Source: Planctomycetia bacterium (GTDB lineage Bacteria; Planctomycetota; Phycisphaerae; Phycisphaerales; SM1A02). Taken from it: 17,550 nt of DNA. The position numbers and the translations under genes were made by a program. The notes under the pieces are model-generated. The model was given only the letters and a program-made list of their open reading frames with translations, was not told where the DNA came from and did not search any database. Below, in pieces: positions 1 through 7,500 of this stretch (within the stretch, counting starts at the first letter, position 1; every line of letters begins with the position of its first letter). Location of the stretch: the NCBI GenBank assembly GCA_005799205.1, contig SYHM01000106.1, forward strand, positions 1 through 17,550, in the 5' to 3' direction.

Positions 1-13
1 CGGAGCGCTGGCT

Positions 14-19
14 TACTAT
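14..19 (+). promoter_or_regulatory. Putative -10 box (TACTAT) of a leaderless holA transcript
   Basis: TACTAT lies 6 nt before the GTG start of holA, so a transcript starting 7 nt after the box would begin on the first base of the start codon. There is no Shine-Dalgarno sequence in the 25 bases available. The -35 region falls outside the window. The 9-mer TTACTATTG (13-21) recurs before the second porin (2859-2867). The arrangement is seen directly; promoter function is inferred. Confidence 0.5.
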
Positions 20-25
20 TGGCTC

Positions 26-1036
26 GTGGCTCCGCTCGTTCCTGACGCATCGCATCGCATCGTGCTCTTGCACGGAAAGGATTCATTCCTCCGGCTTGAG
101 TGGACGCGCAGGCTGCGAAGCGCGCTCGATGCGAAGTATGGACGAGTCGATGACTTCTCGTTCGATGGGACAGTCACTCCGCTTGCAACGGTTCTTGATG
201 AACTGCGGTCGTACGGCTTGATGTCCTCACACAAACTGGTGGTTGTCGACAATGCCGATGCGTTCTTCGGCGCCGAAGAACGTCGCCGCGCGATGGAGCG
301 GTACGCCGAAGCGCCAATGCCCGAAGCATCACTGCTTCTGCGGTCGCAGAATTGGCGGCCTGGGAATTTCGACAAACTGGTGTCGAAGCTCGGGGTCATC
401 CTCAAGTGCGACTCCCCGGGGGATGCCGATGCGTCGCGTTGGTGCGTTGGTCGCGCGGTCAAGGAGCATCAGATTCCGATCGAAGTCGACGCAGCGGCAC
501 TCCTCGTTGAACGTGTTGGTAGCGACCTCTCGAGGCTCGACACTGAACTCTCGAAGCTGGCAGTGAGTGCGTTGTCACTAAATCACCCCAGCATCACTCG
601 TGCGAGCGTCGTCGATTTAGTTGGGCCGAGCCGCGACGAGCAGGCTTGGGAGATTCAAGAGGCAATCCTCGGTTGTGATTCTGGTCGAGCAGCCACAAAA
701 GTGCTTGAATTGCTGCGTGTATCTCGCTCTCCACCTGTCATGGTTGCCTGGGCCGCCATTGACCTCGCGAGGAAGATTCACGCAGCGGCTGTCTCAATCG
801 CAGCAGGCGCGCCAGAGAGTCAGGTCTCCCGCGAACTGCGCCTATGGGGGTCTTCTACCGCCCCGATCTTGCGCGCTGCTCGGGCGCTGGGACCGGTTCG
901 CGCGGCGGGATTGCTCCACGAGTCAGTGGGTGCCGACTGGCGCATGAAAACTGGGCGAGCCCCTGACGGAGAGCGCTTGCTTGTGGGGCTCGCCACAGAA
1001 CTTTCGGTCACGATCGGCGCAAATCTGGGTCGATGA
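26..1036 (+). CDS. holA: DNA polymerase III subunit delta
   Basis: This protein is the delta subunit of the replicative clamp loader, which opens the beta sliding clamp and passes it to the polymerase; it is cytoplasmic. At 336 aa it matches the usual family length (about 340). The N-terminus HRIVLLHGKDSFLRLEW (residues 10-26) fits the family opening in which the strand is followed by G-x-D-x-F-L-R. DNADAFF (75-81) and the segment with SQNWRPGNFDKLVSKLG resemble the first domain. The stretch around residues 155-180, with LLVERVGSDLSRLDTELSKLA, is the characteristic middle-domain motif. The C-terminal third is helical, as in the collar domain. The GTG at 26 is chosen because the conserved region starts at residue 10 and a -10 box lies just upstream; the frame is open to the left edge, so a longer form cannot be formally excluded. 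The following gene is an unrelated porin with its own promoter. Confidence 0.88.
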   Translation: MAPLVPDASHRIVLLHGKDSFLRLEWTRRLRSALDAKYGRVDDFSFDGTVTPLATVLDELRSYGLMSSHKLVVVDNADAFFGAEERRRAMERYAEAPMPEASLLLRSQNWRPGNFDKLVSKLGVILKCDSPGDADASRWCVGRAVKEHQIPIEVDAAALLVERVGSDLSRLDTELSKLAVSALSLNHPSITRASVVDLVGPSRDEQAWEIQEAILGCDSGRAATKVLELLRVSRSPPVMVAWAAIDLARKIHAAAVSIAAGAPESQVSRELRLWGSSTAPILRAARALGPVRAAGLLHESVGADWRMKTGRAPDGERLLVGLATELSVTIGANLGR

Positions 1037-1135
1037 CTCAGAAATTTTCGAGTCTGATAACAGCCAAGAAACCCAAATTTCGAGCCACAAAAGCAATCCG
1101 CACCCCATTTGGACGCTAGAAACGGGGTCGGCAAC

Positions 1136-1164
1136 TAGACGACTTTCCTTGGCCACCCTATAGT
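1136..1164 (+). promoter_or_regulatory. Putative promoter of the first porin (TAGACG-N17-TATAGT)
   Basis: TAGACG (1136-1141, four of six matches to TTGACA) is followed after exactly 17 nt by TATAGT (1159-1164, close to TATAAT). The predicted transcription start is near 1171, giving a leader of about 150 nt before the porin ATG. Both hexamers and spacing are seen in the sequence; activity is inferred. Confidence 0.5.
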
Positions 1165-1177
1165 CCCCGCTTCAGTT

Positions 1178-1245
1178 TTCGCCCCCCAATGGTCGATACT
1201 GAAAAATCTGGATCGTCCTTCGCCAACGTGGCGGGGGGGTGCGAA
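1178..1245 (+). other. Foldable RNA element in the porin 1 5' leader
   Basis: TTCGCCCCCC (1178-1187) can pair with GGGGG (1235-1239) plus GCGAA (1241-1245), giving ten base pairs with one bulged T at 1240. Nested inside is a hairpin, CGCCA (1221-1225), loop ACG, TGGCG (1229-1233). The two are compatible and enclose most of the leader between the predicted transcription start (about 1171) and the Shine-Dalgarno site. It could stabilise the mRNA or be regulatory. It matches no riboswitch class that I recognise. Confidence 0.4.
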
Positions 1246-1305
1246 CCCAGATGTCACAAAAGGGTTCACCAATCGCGTCTCGTATCAAGAACGGTGAATT
1301 TCAAA

Positions 1306-1311
1306 CAGGAG
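1306..1311 (+). promoter_or_regulatory. Shine-Dalgarno site deciding the porin 1 start
   Basis: CAGGAG lies 11 nt before the ATG at 1323. It favours that ATG over the GTG at 1239 that opens the longer frame, and the protein begun at 1323 has a clean signal peptide at its N-terminus. Confidence 0.7.
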
Positions 1312-1322
1312 CACAGTTACAC

Positions 1323-2714
1323 ATGACACTTACGAAGTATGTTGGAATCCTCGCCAGCGGTCTCGCCCTCACCGGCGCGGCATCTGCACAAGGCACCGAC
1401 GCCATGAGCGAAATGGCTCAAATCAAGGCGGAACTCGCAACTCTCAAAGCACAGAACGGTGACAAGTGGCTGACGGCCGAGCGCGCCGCAGAGATCAAGT
1501 CACTCGTCAAGGATGTCCTTGCTGACTCTGAGACCCGCACCAGCCTCCAGGGCTCAGGCGCGACCTCGGGCTACAACAACGGATTCTTCATCTCAAGCGC
1601 TGATGGCAACTTCAAGCTTCAGATGAACGTTCTCGAGCAGGTTCGTTTCACTTGGAACAACCAGCCAGAGAGCCAGCACGGCGCATTTGAAAACACCAAT
1701 GAGTGGGGCTTCGAGAATCGTCGCACTGAGATGACCTTCTCGGGCAATGTCGTTGACCCAAGCTGGACCTACATGGTTCGCACGAACTACGGTTCGGCAA
1801 CCGATCCGTACACCCCAACGGCTGGAGCGGTCGTGCTTCAGGATGCCTGGGCTGCAAAGGACCTCGGCAACGGTTGGGGCCTCAAGGTTGGACAGTTCAA
1901 GAGCCCATTCATGGCAGAGTCGCTCCGCAATGACGGCGCGCAACTCTCCGCTGAGCGTTCGCTCGTCGACTATTACTTCTCGGGCGGCTACGTGCAGGGT
2001 CTTGCCCTGAGCTACTCGGCTGATCAGTTCCGTCTCATGGCCTCGTACAACAATGGTCCTCGCGGCCAGAACAGCACTTGGTCTGCAGGCAACACGAGCT
2101 TCTCTGGTTCGGCGCGCGCTGAGTTCAAGGCGAGCGGCAACTGGGGTCAGTTCGACACAGAGTCATCGGCAAAGAGCGATGAGTCTGGTCTTTTGATCGG
2201 CGCAGCGGTTCAGTACTACAACGGGCGTGGCACGAACTCAGCTCCTGGGTTCTCGTCAAGCATCGTGTACACGGACACAACCGCGGCACTCGATTGGACA
2301 GTTGACGCAACATTCAAGTCTGGCGGTATGAGCTTGAGCGCGGCATTCGTGGGTGCGAATTACACCCAGCCAGTCGGCAGCACCACTGACAACGACAGCT
2401 ACGGTATGGTCGTTCAGGGTGGATACCGATTCACCGACACGCTCGAGGCCTTCGGTCGCTGGGAGTGGTACAACGTTGCCAATGGTGCGTTCAACGCAGG
2501 CTTTGCCAGCACCGCGACTGATGTCAACAATGTCCTCACCTTCGGTGTGAACGCCTATGTGTCGACCAACATCAAGTGGACTACCCAATTCGGTATCTCA
2601 CTCTCTGACGTTGGATTCGGCGCCAACTTTGATGGCGCTGGCTACCGCAGTGACTTCATTACTTCGGACAGCGACCAGTTCAATGTCATCTCGCAGCTTC
2701 AGGTCAGCTTCTGA
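1323..2714 (+). CDS. Outer-membrane porin, phosphate-selective porin (OprO/OprP)-like, copy 1
   Basis: This is a probable outer-membrane beta-barrel channel of 463 aa. It begins with a signal peptide: K5, a hydrophobic core (residues 6-19) and cleavage probably after ASA (20-22), before QG. Next comes a short coiled-coil-like segment (27-45, with the pattern MAQIKAELATLKAQ), then a module shared with the next gene (GDKWLTAERAAEIKSLV, continuing to TSLQ and NGFFI, about 46-90). The rest (about 95-463) is rich in alternating aromatic and polar strands (for example GWGLKVGQFKSPFM and YGMVVQGGYRF), and the chain ends in Phe (QLQVSF), the usual barrel-assembly signal. The GQFKSPF motif and the overall layout suggest the OprO/OprP porin family; substrate specificity cannot be read. 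The start at 1323 is set by the SD site and signal peptide. It has its own promoter and is followed by a strong terminator, so it is probably monocistronic and well expressed. Confidence 0.8.
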   Translation: MTLTKYVGILASGLALTGAASAQGTDAMSEMAQIKAELATLKAQNGDKWLTAERAAEIKSLVKDVLADSETRTSLQGSGATSGYNNGFFISSADGNFKLQMNVLEQVRFTWNNQPESQHGAFENTNEWGFENRRTEMTFSGNVVDPSWTYMVRTNYGSATDPYTPTAGAVVLQDAWAAKDLGNGWGLKVGQFKSPFMAESLRNDGAQLSAERSLVDYYFSGGYVQGLALSYSADQFRLMASYNNGPRGQNSTWSAGNTSFSGSARAEFKASGNWGQFDTESSAKSDESGLLIGAAVQYYNGRGTNSAPGFSSSIVYTDTTAALDWTVDATFKSGGMSLSAAFVGANYTQPVGSTTDNDSYGMVVQGGYRFTDTLEAFGRWEWYNVANGAFNAGFASTATDVNNVLTFGVNAYVSTNIKWTTQFGISLSDVGFGANFDGAGYRSDFITSDSDQFNVISQLQVSF

Positions 2715-2740
2715 GTTGACACTCGAAGTAATGGTTTGAT

Positions 2741-2766
2741 GTTGGTTTGAGAAGACTCAAGCCAAC
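2741..2766 (+). other. Stem-loop in the porin 1 3' untranslated region
   Basis: GTTGGTTTGAG (2741-2751) pairs along all 11 positions (one G-T) with CTCAAGCCAAC (2756-2766) around an AAGA loop. It is not followed by a T-run, so it is not an intrinsic terminator itself. It sits 26 nt after the porin stop and 16 nt before the terminator hairpin. A role in protecting the 3' end of the mRNA is plausible. Confidence 0.6.
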
Positions 2767-2782
2767 TTGATAGAGACGCAAG

Positions 2783-2811
2783 GGGCCGATCCGCAAGGAT
2801 CGGCCCTTTTT
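2783..2811 (+). terminator. Rho-independent terminator after porin 1
   Basis: GGGCCGATCC (2783-2792) pairs perfectly over 10 bp with GGATCGGCCC (2797-2806) around a GCAA tetraloop (GNRA type), followed at once by TTTTT (2807-2811). This is a textbook intrinsic terminator for the + strand, separating porin 1 transcription from porin 2. Confidence 0.93.
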
Positions 2812-2859
2812 CATTTCACCCCACGCCACAGAGGGCTCACGGCACTTGAATCTGGGCGT

Positions 2860-2865
2860 TACTAT
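2860..2865 (+). promoter_or_regulatory. Putative -10 box (TACTAT) of porin 2
   Basis: TACTAT lies 9 nt before the ATG at 2875 and 5 nt before an out-of-frame ATG at 2871. The expected transcription start is about 2872, so the mRNA would have almost no leader. There is no Shine-Dalgarno site. No convincing -35 hexamer is seen at the expected distance. Confidence 0.45.
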
Positions 2866-2874
2866 TGCCGATGA

Positions 2875-4482
2875 ATGTCCGTGCTCACTTCGCTTGCAGT
2901 TTGCCAGACCCTGTGCTCGATCGCGATCTCTCAGTCCACGGTGACTGATCAGACCAGTCGCCAAATCGATGACATGGCGCGCCGCTTGGAAACACTTGAG
3001 AAGCGCAATGCAGATCTGCAAGCGCAGGTTGTCGACCTGAAAGCACAAACTGGTGACCAATGGTTGACCGAAGAGCGCGCGGCCGAGATTCGTGCGCTCG
3101 TGCAAGATGTCTTGAGCGAGAGCGCAACACGAACTTCCTTGCAATCGACTGGCGCGACGGCTGGCTGGGACAACGGGTTCTTCATCGCAAGTCCAGACAA
3201 TCGCTTTCGTCTCGAGATAGGCGGTCTGATCCAGTCGCGATTCGTCTGGAGCGCGCAGCGCGCGCCATACGTTGCACCGACAGAGATTTCGCCTGGCGCG
3301 CGAATCAAGTACGACCAGGTAGGCAACCGCACTGGGTTCGACGCACACAACACCGAACTGTGGGCTCAGGGGCATGTGATTTCTCCCGACATTCAGTACA
3401 TGATCAAGGGAATCTTTCAGCAGAATCAAGATGTCGGTGTTCGAATCGGAAACATCAACGCGTCGCCAAATCCACAGAATTTCATTGGGTCGTCTGGATC
3501 GGGGGGTATTCAGCTGCTCGATGCGTGGGTGCGGGTCAACCTGACAGATGATTGGTCGATTCGAGCGGGACAGTTTCGCGCGCCGTTCGGTCGCGAGTTT
3601 CTGATTCTTGAGCAGTATCAACTCGCCGTTGATCGTTCGCTCGTCTCGCTGCACTACGGCATGGGGTACACGCAGGGTGTCGAGCTCGAGTACCTCTCGA
3701 ATGAGGCTCGGTGGCGCTTCTCAGTGAATGACGGCGGTTCTGACATGATCGCGGGCCCGGCTCAAGTCGTTGGCTCTCAGCCGCTCAATTCGCCTTGGGA
3801 TGCGCAGTCGGTGAGTTGGGGGGTGACGACACGATTTGACTGGAAGGGTTCGGGCGGGTGGGCGCAGTTCGATCAGTTCACGAGTCCTGATGGGTCAGAA
3901 CCAGGTTGGCTCTTGGGAGTCGCGGTCAATGCACAGATCACGAAGCCGAACGAGGGGCTGCCACTCACGGCCGGAGCTGGTACCGATTCGAATAGCAATG
4001 GATGGCTCGGAATCACGACTGACTTCACCTGGCAATTCGGCGGGGCCTCTCTCTTTGCGAGCGCTTACTACAACTATGTGAACTCGAATGCCGCGTATCT
4101 GCAGCAGAACGCATCAGGTGCTTCATACTTCGATGCGGGTGAGGTCAACGCACTTGGATTCACGCTGCAAGGCGCGGTCTACCTTGCGCCAAAGTGGGAA
4201 GTCTTCGCGCGCTACGAGTACTTGCACACAACCGCGACGAACTCGGGTGAGCCATCGATGCTGTCGCAGCCGGTCGACAACTATCTCTTTCAGCAGCATC
4301 ACACAGACCTCGTAACAGTCGGTGTGAACTACTACCTCGATGGGCAGGATGTGAAGGTCACCACCGACTTCGGCTACGGCATCTCGCCGATTTACCCCTC
4401 CTACGCAGTCCCAGCGACTGGTTGGCGGGTTTCGCAGTCAGACGAGTTTGTCGTTCGCGCGCAGATGCAACTGCTCTTCTGA
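2875..4482 (+). CDS. Outer-membrane porin, phosphate-selective porin (OprO/OprP)-like, copy 2
   Basis: This 535-aa protein is a paralogue of the preceding porin. It has a hydrophobic N-terminus (residues 3-18), a longer coiled-coil segment (about 26-57, with DDMARRLETLEKRNADLQAQ), then the shared module GDQWLTEERAAEIRALVQ (60-77) through TSLQ and NGFFIAS. A beta-barrel region follows to the C-terminal Phe (RAQMQLLF). GQFRAPFGREF corresponds to GQFKSPF of copy 1. The odd point is the start: a TGA stop immediately precedes the ATG at 2875 in frame, so the frame cannot be extended, and the encoded signal peptide has no positive charge. The overlapping frame from the ATG at 2871 reads MNVR, which would supply a normal charged n-region. 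A two-base deletion or sequencing error is possible. The gene follows the porin 1 terminator and precedes purL by 39 nt, with no obvious terminator between. Confidence 0.78.
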   Translation: MSVLTSLAVCQTLCSIAISQSTVTDQTSRQIDDMARRLETLEKRNADLQAQVVDLKAQTGDQWLTEERAAEIRALVQDVLSESATRTSLQSTGATAGWDNGFFIASPDNRFRLEIGGLIQSRFVWSAQRAPYVAPTEISPGARIKYDQVGNRTGFDAHNTELWAQGHVISPDIQYMIKGIFQQNQDVGVRIGNINASPNPQNFIGSSGSGGIQLLDAWVRVNLTDDWSIRAGQFRAPFGREFLILEQYQLAVDRSLVSLHYGMGYTQGVELEYLSNEARWRFSVNDGGSDMIAGPAQVVGSQPLNSPWDAQSVSWGVTTRFDWKGSGGWAQFDQFTSPDGSEPGWLLGVAVNAQITKPNEGLPLTAGAGTDSNSNGWLGITTDFTWQFGGASLFASAYYNYVNSNAAYLQQNASGASYFDAGEVNALGFTLQGAVYLAPKWEVFARYEYLHTTATNSGEPSMLSQPVDNYLFQQHHTDLVTVGVNYYLDGQDVKVTTDFGYGISPIYPSYAVPATGWRVSQSDEFVVRAQMQLLF

Positions 4483-4509
4483 CGTGTGATCGGCGCGGGG
4501 GGCACTCGC

Positions 4510-4515
4510 TAGTAT
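4510..4515 (+). promoter_or_regulatory. Putative -10 box (TAGTAT) of a leaderless purL transcript
   Basis: TAGTAT is 6 nt before the purL ATG, which places the expected transcription start on the A of the start codon. No Shine-Dalgarno sequence precedes the gene. The preceding bases CTCGCTAG (4506-4513) also occur before the acnA -10 box (14779-14786). The -35 region (about 4487-4492, TGATCG) is weak. Confidence 0.5.
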
Positions 4516-4521
4516 CGCGTT

Positions 4522-7500
4522 ATGTCGCTGGGAGAAATTGTCCGCTTTGAGGTACGCGCCGGTCACGGCGAGCGCGATCCACGCGGCGAGGCACTTGCGC
4601 GGTCTGTGGGGGTCGCGGGACTTCGGGTCGCCCACTCCTCGGTCTACCTCGTTGGGGGCACCCTGAGCGCCGCCGCCTGCAATCGTCTCGCTCGTGAATT
4701 GCTCGCTGATCCTGTCACACAGACCTGGGAATGGAAGCGCCTTCGTGGAGCGCAGAGTGGCCCAGCCTCGAGCAACAAACTCGCACCTGATGCGATTATC
4801 GAAGTGCACCCGCTTCCTGGAGTGATGGATCCCGCCGCGCAAAGCGTGGAAGCAGCCGCCAAGGCGCTGCTTGGAGATGACCTCGAGGTTCGCACGGGAG
4901 CTCGATTTGACTTCTGGGGAGTATCACAGCGCGACGCCCGATCAATCGTCGAGCAGCACGCAGCAAACCCAGTGATTCATGCGGTCTTTGACGAGCCGCA
5001 CCATCCCGAAGCATTTCCGCACGGGAGTGCCTACGGCCTGCACATTCGCGAAGTGCCGATTCGAGAATTGAATCCAACACAGCTTGACACGCTCTCGCGT
5101 GACGCACATCTCTTTCTCTCGCAAGAAGAAATGCATGCGATTCAACGCGAGTATCGACGACTCGGTCGAGATCCTCGCGAGATCGAACTCGAGACCATCG
5201 CGCAGACATGGAGCGAGCATTGCGTCCACAAGACTCTGAAGTCGACGATCTGCTACTCCGGCGAGCCATGCGGAACGCACGCTCGCCCAGGCCACGAAGG
5301 TCAACAGAGCGGACGTGTGATGATCAACAATCTGCTGAAGTCGACCGTCGCAGCAGCAACACACGAGTTGATGGGAACGATCCCGCAATGCGCGGGACCA
5401 GGCGTCGACCTTGACGCGCCAGCCATCGATTGGTGTCTCTCAGTCTTCGGCGACAATTCAGGAGTCGTTGCGTTCGATGAGCAACATGCAGTGTGCTTCA
5501 AAGTTGAGACACACAATCACCCGAGCGCGATTGAGCCATACGGGGGAGCAGCGACCGGCATTGGCGGATGCATCCGTGACATCGTGGGGACTGGGCAAGG
5601 GGCGAAGCCAATCGCGTCAACCGATGTGTTTTGCGTGGCAAACGGAGATCTCACGAAGGTGCCTCGTGGCTGCATCGCTCCCACACGCATCTTGTCGCAG
5701 GTGGTATCGGGAATCCGAGATTACGGAAACCGAATGGGCATTCCAACGCTCAACGGAGCGGTGTGGTTCGACGATCGATATGTAGGCAATCCGTTGGTGT
5801 ATGCAGGATGCATTGGCATCATGCCGCGCAATCGGACGCACGGTTCAGTCGCAGCAGGGGATGTGATCGTGGCAATTGGCGGGCGCACGGGCCGTGACGG
5901 GATCCACGGAGCGACCTTCTCGAGTGCCGAGTTGACTGACACGCACGCAGACGAGTTCAGTCACGCGGTGCAGATTGGAAACGCGATTACTGAAAAAGTC
6001 GCGCTCGACGCGATTCTCGCCGCGCGCGATCATGCGCAGGGGTGTCTCTATCACGGCCTCACCGATTGCGGCGCTGGCGGATTCTCAAGTGCGGTCGGCG
6101 AAATGGGGTCTTCGCTCGGAGCCGAGGTGCACCTCGACCGTGCGCCTGTGAAGTATGCGGGCCTCACTCCGACTGAGATATGGATCAGCGAAGCGCAGGA
6201 GCGTTTTGTGCTTGCGGTGCCTCAGGGCAACATCGAAGCACTGCGGGCGATCTGCGACGAACATTCGGTGGAGATGTGCGAGTTAGGCACGTTTGGGACC
6301 CCTGATCAGAACATCGTTCTGCGCTGGCATGGGACCGAGGTTGGTCGGCTCGATGTGAAGTTTCTTCACGCGGGTATTCCATCGCCCATCCGTGAAGCGG
6401 TGTGGGATGCCGCGTGGTCGCGTGACAATGCGAAGTTTGCTGGGTCGCGCGCGTTCCAACCGTTCCAACCTGCGGATTCGCAGTTAAACATGATGGAGGC
6501 GGTTGTGTGTGCACTCTTGGCACATCCAAACATCGCGAGCAAGGCGTGGATCATTCGCCAGTATGACCACGAAGTGCAGGGCACTTCCGTGGTGAAGCCG
6601 CTTGTGGGAACTGGCCAAGGCGGCCCGAGCGATGCAGCGGTGATCGCACCGGTCGCTGCAAGTTCTCGTGGGCTTGCAATTGCGAACGGACTCGCGACGG
6701 GGCTCGCGAGCGACCCGTACATCATGGGGCTTGCGGCGATCGATGAATGCATCCGCAACCTTGTGTGCGTTGGAGCGGATCCATCGCGGATCGCGATCCT
6801 CGACAATTTCTCCTGGCCGTCTTGCAAGGATGCGCGCAACATGGCAGCGCTCGTTCGCGCGGCGTGGGCTTGCTATGACGCGGCGAAGGCATTTCGCGCT
6901 CCGTTCATATCGGGCAAGGACAGTCTGAACAACCAATTCGTGACCGAAGATGGCGTAACGATTCAGATTCCTCCGACGCTGCTCATCAGTGGATTCGCTC
7001 CAGTCAATGACATTGCACGAGCTTGCACGATGGATTTCAAGCACGCGGGGAGCAAGATCATTCTGGTTGGCACGACCTCCGATCGCCTCGGTGGATCACA
7101 CTTCGCGCTCGTGACAGGGCTCGATGATGCGGGCTCGCTCGAGATGCCCATCGTTGACCTCACGCGTGCCCCGAAGACTGCGCACGTCGTTGCGCGGGCG
7201 ATCGCAGCGGGCTGGGTGCGCAGCGCACACGATTGCAGCGAGGGTGGCATCGCAGTGGCGCTCGCAGAGATGGCATTTGCAGGTGGGGTCGGTGCGCAGG
7301 TCGATCTCGCAAGTATGCCAACTGGCGGACGTCAACTTGAGGCGAATGCGCTCGCGTTTGCTGAAGATCCATCGAGATACATCCTCGAAGTCGAATCGAG
7401 TGATGTTGCGCGCGTGTGCGCGCACTTCGAGGCAGCTGCGATCCCACACGCGGTGATCGGCACGACAACCGAACTAGACCAACTGCGTTTAGCGCACAAG

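Noticed and set aside
1042..1084. Direct repeat AAATTTTCGAG / AAATTTCGAG after holA
   Set aside because: Two short, imperfect copies in AT-rich intergenic sequence, with no T-run hairpin or other context. This is compatible with chance.
1239..1322. Longer start for porin 1 at the GTG at 1239
   Set aside because: It would place 28 polar residues before a normal signal peptide and ignore the SD site at 1306-1311.
2716..2744. Perfect TTGACA (2716-2721) just after the porin 1 stop, as a promoter
   Set aside because: No acceptable -10 hexamer lies 16-18 nt downstream (best is GATGTT), and the region folds into the hairpin at 2741-2766 before a terminator.
2704..3654. Long minus-strand open frame (316 codons) opposite the two porins
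   Set aside because: It is antisense to the porin 2 coding region and runs across the terminator and promoter region. Its translation shows no recognisable domain and is rich in Arg/Leu/Ser, as expected for a shadow in GC-rich coding DNA.
4483..4521. Purine riboswitch or attenuator before purL
   Set aside because: Only 39 nt separate the porin 2 stop from purL, and the -10 box implies no leader. There is no room for a riboswitch.
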